Source: Brienomyrus brachyistius
Lineage: Eukaryota > Chordata > Actinopteri > Osteoglossiformes > Mormyridae
Direction: 5' to 3'
Length of the DNA: 64,000 bases
NCBI RefSeq assembly: GCF_023856365.1
Contig: NC_064533.1
Coordinates: 31,420,118 to 31,484,117, forward strand
Below are positions 35,099 through 47,180 of this stretch, piece by piece. Position numbers and translations under genes: made by a program. Below the pieces are notes generated by a model. The model made no database searches and was not told the DNA's origin. It worked only from the letters and a program-made list of their open reading frames with translations. Each line of letters starts with the position of its first letter. Positions within the stretch are counted from its first letter, which is position 1.

Positions 35099-38000
35099 TT
35101 GAGGTTTAACCAGTGGCTAGTGATGTGTCACAAGCCCACTGTGATGGTGACTTGTCATCTTCAAAGAGCAAACTGTACGCATAGAAGCAAGATAATGAGT
35201 AATAAATCAGTAATAAATGCATCTGATCAGACTGGATTTAGCGTCATGCTTTGCTGACGACCAGAGTGGATGTGATTATTCAGGACGTGCCACGCGGTTT
35301 CATACCAGCGCATCTGCTGAGTAGCTGGGCTAATTACTCTATAATCAGAATAATAATAAAGTCAGCTTTTCACAGTGTGAAGGATGGTGACTTTAAACAC
35401 CGCGGCCCATCTGTAAACGTGCAAGATGTGAGCTGGGCCTGACGGGGGAGACATTAAGCGGATTGATGCTGCAGGCCACCGCCTGGCACCGGGACGGGGC
35501 AGACGCCAGGGGCCATATGGCGTTACGGGAGAGCGGCCCCTGGACCATGCGGGCCCTGGCCTCTGTCCCCTACCCCGGCCCACCTGCCCTGTCCCTCCTG
35601 CCCGGGTGTGAATCTGTCACGTACTTACTCTCCTGGCGGGGGTTCACTGAGCGGGAAAAAAAATAATAAAACATGAAACAGCCTTGATCTTTGCGTTAGC
35701 TCTCTTGTCCCTCCTGCCCGCCTGCCCCGAACGCGGGGGGTGCCTCCAAGTGCCAAAAAATTCCCTATAAACACACAGACAAGAAGCTGGCTTCTGGTGT
35801 AGGTGGGTCAGTAAAGGCAGAGATCTAACAAAGTGAAAAAAACGAGGCCGGGATTAACATCACATGTTAATCACAGTCGATTTATCTCATTGGTTATAAG
35901 GTTATATTAAAGGCTCCCATTGGTTAAATAGGCAGCAGATGACAGCGTACTGTAATCCCAGCCATCTTTGGGCTTGCTTGTCGCTGGCAAGTCCCTGCGG
36001 GGTCTGGCGGAAAGCCACCTTCCTGCGGTTTGCAGGCTGTGTCGCATTTCTCAGGCCGCTAAACTGCGGTTTCTTTCCTCCAGTACCACAGCTTCTCTTT
36101 ACCACAGGTGATGGCCTTTCAAGGGGAAGCCCCGTTCCAAGGCTACTGGAGATCCTTCCGGTATTTTCTCTCATTGAAAGTGTGAGCGCTTAGCTGAATG
36201 AATGATTACACTAATTTAATGAACATGCCAACATGGTAAAAGCCCCAGTATTTGGGGCCAAAACTGCCTTCTGACAGCAGCAAGATCTCCTAAAAACCCA
36301 CCCTGTCTAGCCGGACCTCACGGCAGACAACCGTTACGCTCCTGGGAACCTTCTAGCATGTTTGGAGGCAAGTTCAAAAGAATCATTTCCACTGCCTTCT
36401 GGTTAATGGAACTGCTCCCCTTATGCGTTCAACACTCATTAATCCTGGTATCAGGTGCCGCTGTTCCGTGGAGCACAGCTATTTTAACGGATACAGGAAA
36501 CACACATTTGTTTACACCCCAACATTCTAGAACTCCTGGGCAGCCTTGCTGTCATACAAAACGTATCTTGGCAACGCAAAGCCATGCGTGTAGCTCCAGA
36601 TAAGAGCAGCCGCTAAGTAAATAGCCGTTTAAATCCGAGCAGGACTCTGCGATGTCGCCAAGGCCGCAGATTGTGATCTTGGTAGCTGTGCTTCGCGATT
36701 ATCTGACGCTTCTCCTCCCAGCCCTGACTCCGCAGCCAAGGCTGCTCTGCATATCTCTGATCACACCGCTTATATTTTCCCGGACAAAGACACTCTGGTG
36801 ATTGAATAGCACCAATAAAAGCACTGTGACCGACCCCTTGAGGCCCAGCACCAGCTATTACCAGGATAAACTAATACGGACCGTTATAGCGTTCAGTATT
36901 TATAGACAATAAATGGGCTGGATTTAATCAGTGTCGAAATGCTTGATTAGAAGCTAAAATGACGGTGGAGCGGCACTGCAGCCGAAGCTGTCAGTTATCA
37001 TACAGTTTCACCATCAGTTACCATGGGCGTCCTGCTTGCCAGAGACAGCGGACAGGCAGACCTGGTATTTCTAGATCATTCTGTGGACGGGGTGGGGGGT
37101 GTGGCGGCTATTCTAATGGTTTCAAGCACAGAGAAAGCTATTTAAGAAAAAGTAATTACATTTTCGGTTTCACAAGTAAGATTAGGGGACAAAGTGAAGA
37201 GCCACCAGACCGACTGCAGCCTGGATTTAGACGGCCCTCTCCTTGCACTGCCTACAGGGGGAGCTTGAGAGGCACAGTGAAGGGCAGCCGATAATTGTAC
37301 ACTATAGAAGTGGCATATTTACACGGGCTGCTAATTAATCCTGGCAGCATAATGAGCTCTTTCTGTGAATGCGCTTAAACATAAGAGGTGGCAGTGACTC
37401 GCTGCCTGAGCAGGAGTGTTGGGGAGGTCAGACCTGCTGTTACGCACACGAGTGGTGTGCAGTACCCCCCAGCCCTTGTCACTACCATCAGCCCCAGCTT
37501 ACATCCACCTGTGAAACAAAGCTCCGATGTGTGTTCTGATGGTCTAAATAAACCCATAAAAAGCATGTCTCTCACTGGCTAAGTGTAGGGGTGCCTGAAC
37601 CGTGCTCATTTGCCCCCCCCAACCCAGGTGGAGAGTAAAAGGTCTTGCTAGGCTCATTAAAAAGGTCATCATGCCTCGACTAACAGCACGTGTCTTTGTG
37701 ACAGAAAGAACAGGGAATGGATGCAGTCAACAGCATGCGATCGCATCTAATGCGACAAAAACAGTTAGAATCCCTCTTTGCACACTATGGATTAAAAAGG
37801 CTCCATCATCTGATGTGTACCTGTTATATTCCCGGTTTTTCGTGCAATTCCAAATGCACCTGTTCAATCAGGATGGAACAACAAGCAGCAGCCTTTCCAT
37901 TTGTGAAGGAACCTGAAGGCGGGTACAGGGTCTCCCTTAGCGAACGTGACCCGCATCACACCGCCAGCCGTAAACCAAACCACGAGCGCTAATGGACATT

Positions 38001-38346
38001 AGCGAATGCACCGCGGTGCTCTTCGAAGAGTTTGCACCACACAGTCCATATAGAACAAACCATTTGGGGATGCGTGACAGCTAACACGCTGTTAGAGAGG
38101 GTTTTTTAGACGTTTTATTAATTGTTCAGCTGCAGCTGGTACTGGAATCCTGCCCATACTGGGGCAACAGGGAGATTAAAACACCTCTCTGTGTGTTTCT
38201 TTGCCCTATTCAAATTTGTTGGCTGTGGCTCCTCCCCCTGGACCTTGTCACATCCTGATTGGCTCAGTGACATGAACCTCCTTTGGACTGACTGACCCTT
38301 TGTTTCCAGGAGATATCGGGAATATGAAGCGCTTGACAGACCCCAG

Positions 38347-38723
38347 GGGGCGGCATGGCGGTGCAGTGGTTAGCACTGTTGCCTCACACCTCTGGGACCC
38401 AGGTTTGAGTCTCCGCCTGGGTGTCATGTGTGTGGAGTTTCCTCCGGGTACTCTGGTTTCCCCCCACAGTCCAAAAACATGCTGAGGCTAATTGGAGTTG
38501 CTAAATTGCCCGTAGGTGCGCATGCATGAGTGAATGGTCTGTGAGTGTGCCCTGCGATGGGCTGGCCCCCCTTCCTGGGTTGTTCCCTGTGAGTGTGCCC
38601 TGCAATGGGCTGGCCCCCCATCCTGGGTTGCTCCCTGCCTCGTGCCCATTGCTTCCGGGATAGGCTCCGGACCCCCCGTGACCCAGTAGGATAAGCGGTT
38701 TGGAAAATGGATGGATGGATGGA
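38347..38723 (+). mobile_element. V-SINE-like element, complete, with 13-bp target-site duplication
   Basis: Opens GGGGCGGCATGGCGGTGCAG, has the head GTGGTTAGCACTGTTGCCTC and a B-box-like GGTTTGAGTCTCC, then TTTCCTCCGGGTACTC, ACATGCTGAGGCTAATTGG, AAATTGCCCGTAGG, the CCATTGCTTCCGGGATAGGC end and a (ATGG)n tail. TGACAGACCCCAG flanks it at 38334-38346 and 38724-38736. A 48-bp body segment is duplicated in tandem (38541-38588 and 38589-38636), and a short stretch (TTGCATGTTCTCCCCATGTC region) is missing. Confidence 0.93.
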
Positions 38724-39015
38724 TGACAGACCCCAGCTGACAGCATTTAGAATGCAGCCACTGGGGGGGGCTGTAAGGCACCCTGTGGCCTGTAGTCACA
38801 CATCAGCAGATTTGAGGGAGAATCTCACCCACTCAGCTCCTGTAGTCCACAGTGCCCTACAGTTGCATAACCGTTTTCTCCATATTTACCAAAAGGCTCG
38901 GGTCTTTGTGAGGAGGATTTATCTACCGCGGAATATCTGACCACTGTGGTGAGATTAGCGCCACGAGGGTCTACTTTTGATGTTCGCCGCAGCGATGTGG
39001 AGGACGTCCTTCGGT

Positions 39016-39047
39016 CATGTGACCATGTGACCATGTGACCATGTGAC
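39016..39047. repeat. (CATGTGAC)4 tandem repeat
   Basis: Four exact 8-bp units. Each contains CATGTG, an E-box-like word; the first reads GTCATGTGAC, resembling an MITF/TFE M-box. Confidence 0.9.
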
Positions 39048-39400
39048 GGATGTCCGCCGCATGGCCCTGAATCGTGCTCGCGCTGTTTCCTTTGCTGTCA
39101 CTCATCACATCAGAATCCTGCAGGTTCCTGCCAATCAGTTTGTCAATTTAGGGCAAGAATGAAGAGGATCTGTCCGTTAGCAGACCTAATAAACCGCGGC
39201 GACGAGAAACCCGACCGTAGCCCCTGCACTGGCAGCCACGGGCATCCAAAGCGAGCCAGAGCATTAGGGATTCAGCCGCTGGCCCCGCTTGGCGTGGAAC
39301 GGGGATGTGACCTTGGCTTACAAAGCAGGTCTGGAAGAAGGAACATTCCGGCGTGTGCAGGCGCAGATAAGCGGGTGGGCGCTTGGCCGTCAGCAGGCGC

Positions 39401-39418
39401 GGGGGGGGGGGGGGGGGG
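39401..39418. repeat. Poly(G) tract, 18 nt
   Basis: G18. Confidence 0.9.
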
Positions 39419-40337
39419 TCAGGTGGGATATAAGCTTGACCTCCATTGCCGTGGTGAGGCCGTCTCAGATGGACTGACACCCCAGCAGTGACAGAGGTCC
39501 GTGCAGGTGCTTGGCACATTGCCATACAAGTTTGTGTCACAGTAATGACACCCACCTCGAGGTTGTTCTTCATTTTTTTGACCGACTGCCACACTTTTAT
39601 GGGGGGGGGGGCACTTTAATTAAATCCTCCAATTTGAAGCGCCGGTTGCTGAGAGGAGATAGTTGAGGTTATTTCCCTCACTGTCCGGGAAAGTCAGAGT
39701 CCCCCGCTGCCCGACCAGGAGCTGACCGCTCTGCCTGTAAATCCGGCGGAGGGTGTTATCGCCGGGCCGCCGTTCTCCGTGCTCGTCCGTGTCGCCGTGC
39801 CGTTTATCGCAGCCTCCAGTGTAAATGTTCACACTGTCACCTCCCGCTACGCCTTTAAGTCCATCCATCCATCACCCGTAACTGCTTAAGCAGCAGAGGT
39901 TCAGGGTAAGCCCGACAGCGAGCACGGACAGAGTCATCAGCTGTACTGTTTTGGACTGTTAACCAGTAGAAACAAGCACGCTTCCCAAAGGCGGCTTTTA
40001 AATCCAACCCAGAAGGTTGCGAAGCGATTCTTCCGGCTACTGGGTCATAGCACAGTTTCACCATTATTACCTCAAACACTTGAATTCATAGTCTAATTAA
40101 AGAAAGCAAGCCTCAGTGTCCTAAGGAAAGGAGAATGGTAAAAAAAGAACATTGATTTATTTTGCTTAAGTTTGTATTGGGTTTTAAACCTGATTAAATA
40201 TTTCATGAGCACAGAGAAGGACCATGGAGTTCAGCTCAACACGGACATGGAGCAGCCGTTCATTGGGGAGATAGGAGGCATTTCTAAAATATTCATATTT
40301 AATCAAAGTCCAATATGACACACAGATTGACTTTATT

Positions 40338-40555
40338 ATCCATCAATCTTCCATAACCGCTTTTCCAGCACATGAAGAGCCTGGAGCACATCCCAGGAAG
40401 TATGGAGTGCATGGATTGGGGTACTCTGGAGGAGCACATGTCAATACACAAGATGAGGAGGAACCCACAGAAAGAGGGGGAGAACACGCAAACTCCACAC
40501 ACACACACACACACACACACACATTCCTCCAACCCTGTAGGCGTGAGAGCTGCCC
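40338..40555 (-). mobile_element. Degenerate V-SINE-like element with (CA)n inside
   Basis: ATCCATCAATCTTCCATAAC, then CGCTTTTCCAGCACATGAAG, AGGAGGAACCCACAGAAAGA, GGGGAGAACACGCAAACTCC and a (CA)n microsatellite at about 40497-40523. The body corresponds to the reverse of the V-SINE middle; the head is lost or decayed. Confidence 0.6.
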
Positions 40556-41832
40556 GCTGAGCTCCGGTGCAGCCTAGAGCTTCATAATGTCCTTCAGAAG
40601 TAGGCTTTAGAGAGCCACTGTAGATGCTAGTCTGCGGCCTCACGCTGACTCCGCTGAGGAGCATCTCCAGATGGCTGAACTGTCTTTGCTGCGGCCCAGC
40701 ATGCAGAGTCTCTGCTCCTCATCTCCTCGCGTTTGACGCCTCCCAGGAGCAGTTACTCACTTCCTAGTGCCGGCCTTTTGTCATCGCATTCATACCTTCG
40801 CTTCCTCCTTCCATCCAGCTTCTCTCTCCTCACTCCACTTTCTCATAACCACACACCTTCAGAATGTCTTCATGCCAGGACTGCATCTGGTTGCTCGGCA
40901 ACACCAGTAATGCCCTCCTGAGTATGTTTTCTGTGCATCTAACTACACCTCTATAATTATTTAACCCTCCGTCGTCTGGGCACTTACACAGTCCAGGGTG
41001 TCAGAAAGTATAGCAGCAACGTGAGACCAAGAACTGGCATCTACTGGTGTCGTCTAATCTATGATTGTAAATTACATGCAAATTTCAAGTTCTCGTAGGC
41101 TTCCCTGGCTGTCCACACTGAGTTTACTGCGAACTGACCTTGGGCTGTACTACGGTCTCTATGCTCTGATTGGACACTTGCTGACTTTGCTTGAGTTGTG
41201 AATGGTCGCCCTGTCTCTCTCTCCCCATCCCTCATCACCCTGCAACCCAACAGAGGCCTAAGGACGACCCAGTACAAACCTACCATGGTCCTGATACAGA
41301 TCTAAGGGTGTCCCTTAAAACCTCAGCTGCCCTCTCCTGCATGGGCCCACTCCCCTTCCTCTTCGCCCGTCTGCTCTCGTCTGAGCCAGGCCGCGCGCCA
41401 AGGCGCTAACGGATCGATGGGCATCTCATTTACATCGTGTCATTGGATGCCGCCAGCTGATGTCCCTTTTCCGGCCGCTGAAGTGGACAAACAGAATGAG
41501 GTTTGTCCCAAAACAACTGAGCACATCCTCAAAAGCTGCAGGTCGGAGGTGATGCAGGCCAGACACGTCTTCCTCAGCACTACGGTGAAATGGAATCGCT
41601 CATCTCCATTACCGGAGCCTGACGATCAATCTATTACCCACAGCTTAATCACCGGCAAATCATCTTCTCATTGTCGGAGTGCCCGAGCTAATGGCAGCAT
41701 GCAAGGGAGCATGTGAAAATAATGAATGCCGTGTCTCATATGACAGATTGACACGGTTCAAACACTCTTCAACCCTCTGTGTCCAGCTGTATTCGTGTAA
41801 AGCCTCAGTACTGGAGCAGACCCATACCGGAA

Positions 41833-41850
41833 CCCCCCCCCCCCCCCCCC
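41833..41850. repeat. Poly(C) tract, 18 nt
   Basis: C18. Confidence 0.9.
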
Positions 41851-42790
41851 AGTGGAGGACTTTTACATACCAGGGAACCTCAAGACCTCATACAAAAGTT
41901 GAACCCTGTTATCCACCCAACATACCCAAATGCCAACCCCAGTAAGGCATCCCACTGACCCTAATGTGGTTAGAATTCATTTTGTATTGCAATAATGTGC
42001 AGGAGGCGTGCAGGAAGACCAACCAATCGCGTTCGCCATACTGCAACATTTTACCAAATATCTTTATTTCTGGCAAACAGGCCCTGTTTTTTCATTGGGC
42101 GAAAATGCAGTGTGTTTTTTTTTTTTTTTCATCCCTCCGTGTCAGCGTCAGTCATCATATGAAGCTGTAACAGCGTGATCACGGGGGGGGGGGGTGTTGG
42201 CATCATGCCGTCAGGCCGGCCCGACTGCCCACAGCTGCTGGTTAATAAAGGCACCCAACTATAGCTCCATGTACGCCCTCAGCTGGGGGGGGGGGATGAA
42301 AAGTGCTAGCTGTGCTTTCTGTCTTCATTCTGCAACCAAACACCCAGTCCTAATTGCAAGCTCTTCCTTTTTTTTTCGTTTACAAAGTACATTTCCAGCC
42401 GTCCATTTTGCGGAGTATCTGTGTGAGCGGATAATATTGGGGGCTAAGCAACAAAACAAGTGAGCATTAAGGCTGTGAAGCAGCCGCTCGCACGGTCTCA
42501 CTCATGAGAATCCTCCCTGTGCCTGTTATCAATCAGGAGCACAAACGAGTCCCCTGTGCAGAGCGACAGAGAGTGACAGCAGACGGAGGAAGACCCTGCG
42601 CAGAGGCATGACTCACACTAATCAGGGGCGCATCTGATTAGCGGGTCACACACCCACCTGGCAAGGTGTTTGCAGAGACTTTTGACTAGCTGAGCATTTC
42701 ACACCAAAAAAGCAGGAAATATGCATGGTTAGAGCATATGCTTGACTTTCATTAAGCATATGTGTTTCAGCAAAAATGTGGTTTGGCAAT

Positions 42791-43438
42791 GAATGAGCTG
42801 TGGACGTAGTCCACTCTGGATGAGGACATGGACAGTGGTGGATGAGGATATGGATCGTGCTGTATGAGGATGTGGACTGTGCTGAAGAAGGACATGGACT
42901 ATGCTGGATGACGATATGGACCATGCTGAATAAGGACGTGGACCCTGCTGAAGGAGGACTTGGATCATTGGATCATACTGGATGAGGACATAGACCACGC
43001 TGGATGAGGATATGGACTGCGTTGAATGAAGACATGGACCACACTAGATAAGGACAAGACTGTGCTCGATAAGGACATGGTCCACACTGGATGAGGACAT
43101 GAACCATGCTGGATGAGGATATGAATGTGGATGTGGGTGTGGACTATGCTGGATTAAGAAATGGACTGTGCTGGATAACGACATGGAGAGCACTGGATGA
43201 GGATGTGGACCATGCTGGATAAGGACATGGACTGTGCTGGATGAGGACATGGACTGCTCTAGATCAGGATGTGGACCGTCCTGAATGAGGATATGGACTG
43301 TGATGGATGAGGATATGGACTGTGATGGATGAGGATATGGACTGTGATGGATGAGGATGTGGACTGTGATGGATGAGGATGTGGACTGTGATGGATGAGG
43401 ATATGGACTGTGATGGATGAGGACATGAACCAGAGTGA
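42791..43438 (+). repeat. 22-bp minisatellite
   Basis: About 29 units of a CTGGATGAGGACATGGAC-type 22-mer. The left part is degenerate; the cleanest block is about 43285-43430, where units differ only by GATATGG or GATGTGG. Because 22 is not a multiple of 3, the reverse strand shows a 22-residue protein-like repeat, an artefact of three units. Confidence 0.9.
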
Positions 43439-44029
43439 ATGAGGTGTGCCACAGATGTATGTGTCTCTGTGCTGTCCCGTAACTGAAAACAAAATCAACA
43501 TTACTGTGTTCTTCATATTTTACATTCCCTCCGGCACCTGATCTAGGTCCCATAACGGCGCTTACAGCTTGTGAATTGTACACTTCTTTTTTCATATGTT
43601 TAAAGATTCTTCACAGACGGATCCCAAGAGCCATAAACCAAGTAATACACATAATCTCAGGCTCCATTCTGGGTGTTTGTTTGGATTGTTGTACCAATAA
43701 CCAGTAACAGGGAAACGTGACAGTAATAGGTAGCCAACACCATGGCTCCCAAGTCTGATTTATCCAGGAAACATGGTGAACACGTCCCTGTGGCCGGCAG
43801 CCCATTGGCCTCCTGAGCGTGCTAAACGGGTCTGACAACCCTTCAGACTGGCCAGGCTTTTAGCAGAGTGTCAGGCCAAGTCTGACAGGCCTCAATCAAA
43901 AAGTCGCGTTTACAAATTGCAGCAGGCATTCTTGCCAGGTGGTGTTCATTTCCAGGGGTGAGTAACTCAATAACAGCCCTACCGACCCTGGGATGCCAGC
44001 CGTGGGAGATATCCCAGTTTTTTTTTCTT

Positions 44030-44235
44030 CTCAAGTGTGGCTCAGCAAGTTAGGCTCCTGTCCCTGTGATCGGAAGGTTGCCAGTTCAAAGCCCGTGTTC
44101 TTCAGGGTAGTTTTCACTGTAGGGCTCTTGAGCAAAGTCTTTATCCCCCAGCCGAAGAGCAGATTTCCAAAACTCACTCAGTACATAGGACACATTTTCA
44201 GGAGAATTTCTGTGTGGAAATTTACACTTTGAACC
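44030..44235 (+). mobile_element. tRNA-derived SINE, degenerate
   Basis: GTGTGGCTCAGCAAGTTAGG (A-box-like), then GATCGGAAGGTTGCCAGTTC and AAAGCCCGTG (B-box-like), about 60 bp in all, followed by CTCTTGAGCAAAGTCTTTAT CCCC-type body words. It looks like a tRNA-headed SINE distinct from the V-SINE copies. Confidence 0.55.
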
Positions 44236-44766
44236 AAAGTATCTGTTAAATAAATTAGTACAATATAAGTTCACCGACGTACACTAAATGATTATGGACA
44301 AATGCGTGTGGCCTGTTATTAAGCATATTCCTTCCGTTTTCAGTACATTAGGATCAGCAGTACAGAAATTCTAAAGCCGGTCTCCTCCTACGTCTCCCGT
44401 AGCTATACGCTGCTGATCGGAAAGGGTCGCGAGCTACAAACAGCTTGACTCGTCTCCTTCAGATACAAACAAACATCCCATTTGGTCCCACATTCGTTAT
44501 GCTGGACGTCGCTGCCCAGGGTGTACGGGCAGGGCGCCATAGAAGCAGAGCTACCCACGCGGACCTGCAAACAGCGGCCTCGTGCGTGGAGCACGCTGCC
44601 CTCGTCTGCCCGACAATAAAAATAACCACGGCAAAACATGAGCGGTGTGGATGGTGCCGGATTAAGTACATATGGTAAATGGCGAGACATAAAACAATTA
44701 ATAATTCATTTTAGGACCCTGTGAATAATTAATGAAAAGGAAAACAATGCAATGGGAGCTCCAAGC

Positions 44767-45337
44767 ACAGTGTAACACTAACAGCTAACATCCTACTGCA
44801 TACTCACAGCTGACACACACCAGTACAGTGCCCCATGCTAACGGCTAACATCCTACTGCATGTAACTGACAAATAGCCAGTACAGTGCCCCATGCTAACA
44901 GCTAACATCCTACAACACACAACTGACACATAGCCACTAATGTCCATCATGCTAAAAGCTAACATCCGACTGCATACGCACAACAGGGTTGCCAACTCTC
45001 ACGCATCTGGCGTGACACTCGTGCTTTCAGACTCTCACGTAAGTAATCTTACGGCAAATCTATATAATTCCAATATAAACCTAAAGTTATCTACTTCGAA
45101 AGCGTTGTGGTACTGTGCAAACCCTACAGACCATTTAGAAGGTAAAACTGTTACGTAGAAGTAAATGCGTGTGCATGTGTGTGCAGAATTGAAAATCTTA
45201 CACCAGCCTGCTGACCAAAGTAGGCAACCCTGCATACAGCCAGGACAGTAGCCCATGCTAACAGCTAATATCCTGCTGCGCACAGCTGACACAAAATCAG
45301 TACAGTGCTTCAAGCTAACAGCGAACACACAGCGAGT
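44767..45337 (+). repeat. 57-bp minisatellite interrupted by a 250-bp insertion
   Basis: Units start at 44767, 44825, 44882, 44939, 45245 and 45302. The core words are ACAGTGCCCCATGCTAACAG and CTAACATCCTACTGCAT. The fourth unit is split at 44982/45233 by the element below; removing it leaves 56 bp, close to the 57-bp period. Confidence 0.85.
44983..45232. mobile_element. 250-bp non-autonomous DNA transposon (MITE-like)
   Basis: The ends are perfect 10-bp inverted repeats (CAGGGTTGCC ... GGCAACCCTG), with 14 of the first 16 bases matching. It starts CAGGGTTGCCAACTCTCACG. CAGGG-type ends suggest a hAT-like origin, but no 8-bp target duplication is visible, so the superfamily is open. It carries no ORF. 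Confidence 0.7.
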
Positions 45338-45934
45338 AGAGAGGAGATTTTCTATAGGGAGACAAATTGCTGTTTCCCGAAGCTGATAAAGGCACTGCTG
45401 ATCCAGTATATCGGATTATTCACATGAACATTTATAGAGCTGCACTGAGTAGATTAATAAACCCATTGTGTTGAAGTGCAATGAAAAGTTTTTGCATTTG
45501 GCAAAACTTATATTCCTCTAGCTTACAAGTACTATTATCATTTCATAAATAACAGGCTTGTATTAAGGCTTGTGTCTATGGTGTATATTGTTATTATTAT
45601 TCCTCAGCGTCGTTATCCTGAAACCGTGAGCATGTCATTTGCTGGAAATATATGTGTATAGAAACAGAAAACTTAAATAAGTTTTCGTTTTAAAGTGATC
45701 CATAACTAAATATTAATATTAAATATTTTTGGTTTTAACATGTCACAGAATGATCATTATATTTGTAAATATATGTATGTAATTGCAAATTAAATGGCAA
45801 ACGACCGACATCCTATGTGAAAAAACATCTAATCTGGCGATGACATGGTGGTCCCTGGCCCCTGGCTCTCTATCAGTGGATGTTTTCCCCATTGTGCTAA
45901 CACCATCCAAAAAGCGTGTGGTTAGCCTGTCTGG

Positions 45935-46065
45935 AAATTCTATAGCACTGGCTGTAGTGTGTGACTGTGTGCCCTGAGATGAGACTGGGATCCCCTCCAG
46001 GGTGTCCCCTGCCCTGTCCTTTGTGGGATCACCTCCAGACTCACCGTGAAGATTGATGGACACTG
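45935..46065 (+). mobile_element. SINE 3' part, degenerate
   Basis: GTGTGTGACTGTGTGCCCTG, AGATGAGACTGGGATCCCCT and CCAGGGTGTCCCCTGCCCTG correspond to the typical 3' body of fish V-SINEs (GTGCCCTGCGATGGGCTGG ... CCAGGGTGTACCCC). Confidence 0.5.
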
Positions 46066-46780
46066 AAGTAAATACGGCTTGTTAATTAATTTTTACTCAT
46101 GGGCTCATTGGGCTTCTACGTTGCACAATGGTTTTCCTTTTCAGAATCTCCTCATGCGTTAAAATTACCCTTATCAACAGATCACCATAAGCAGGTCCTA
46201 CGCAATGTCGTATTTGATAGGAGACGACTAGATCAATTCTTTTGGCATTTCCTTTTTAAAAGGCTGCCAGGTAGTGTTGCAGTTTAGGTCTGAACAAAAA
46301 GATTTAGGTCTGAAAAAAGTCAGCAGTCAGCGGTAATGACACCCACTTGTATTTTAATAGAGCTTCCCATCATCCTGAACTTCCATTCCATTTGCATGAA
46401 AAAGAAACAACCCACGTATTTAGAAAAATAAATATACATGATCAAAAATAGATCCGGAACCTTCTGCGATGCTTAAAAAAGGTGTGATGACTGATCTCAC
46501 TCTGGGGCCATTCTTCTGTGAGTATCTTCTGGCTAAAGCAACTGACGCCCACTGAAGCCCACTGTCATTAAATGGTTGTTTTTGAACTTCTAAATGTACT
46601 TGGCTGTACCCGTGAGCATGGCTTATCGTTGACGGGGATAATTCACCCTTAAGGGGATGAGGGGGCGGGGGGGGGAGTTGAAGACCGTGACTCAGGGGTC
46701 CGATTTGATCTGGATGGGGAGAGTCGGCATCATGTGCTAAGGGCCAGTGCCGGGCAACAAGTGAAGCCTGGAACAGGCGG

Positions 46781-47180
46781 CTCGACCCATCGCCGGGCGG
46801 ATCAACCCATCGCGGGGCGGATCGACCTATCGCTGGGCGGCTCGACCCAATGACGGGTAGATCGACCCATCGCCGGGCGGCTCGACCCATTGCTGGACGG
46901 TTAGACCCAATGACGGGCGGATCAACCCATCGCGGGGCGGATCGACCTATCGCTGGGCGGCTCGACCCAATGACGGGTAGATCGACCCATCGCCGGGCGG
47001 CTCGACCCATTGCTGGGCGGTTAGACCCAATGACGGGCGGATCAACCCATCGCGGGGCGGATCGACCTATCGCTGGGCGGCTCGACCCAATGACGGGTAG
47101 ATCGACCCATCGCCGGGCGGCTCGACCCATTGCTGGGCGGCTAGACCCAATGACGGGCGGATCAACCCATCGCTGGGCAG
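46781..47180 (+). repeat. 20-bp repeat organised as a 120-bp higher-order array
   Basis: Exactly 20 monomers of 20 bp with no length change (type ATCGACCCATCGCCGGGCGG). Six distinct monomers make a 120-bp unit, repeated three times at 46801-46920, 46921-47040 and 47041-47160. Neighbouring 120-bp units differ by one base each as far as I can see, while monomers within a unit differ at several of 20 bases. Both strands stay open across the array. Confidence 0.95.

Noticed and set aside
43044..43595. 183-codon minus-strand frame with His-Ser-Pro repeats
   Set aside because: Artefact of the 22-bp array (three units make 22 codons).
46420..47130. 236-codon minus-strand open frame (and a 135-codon plus-strand one) over the 120-bp array
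   Set aside because: Openness follows from a stop-free 120-bp unit that is a multiple of three. The composition is repeat-driven, there is no start context or splice signals, and the frame extends into unrelated flanks.
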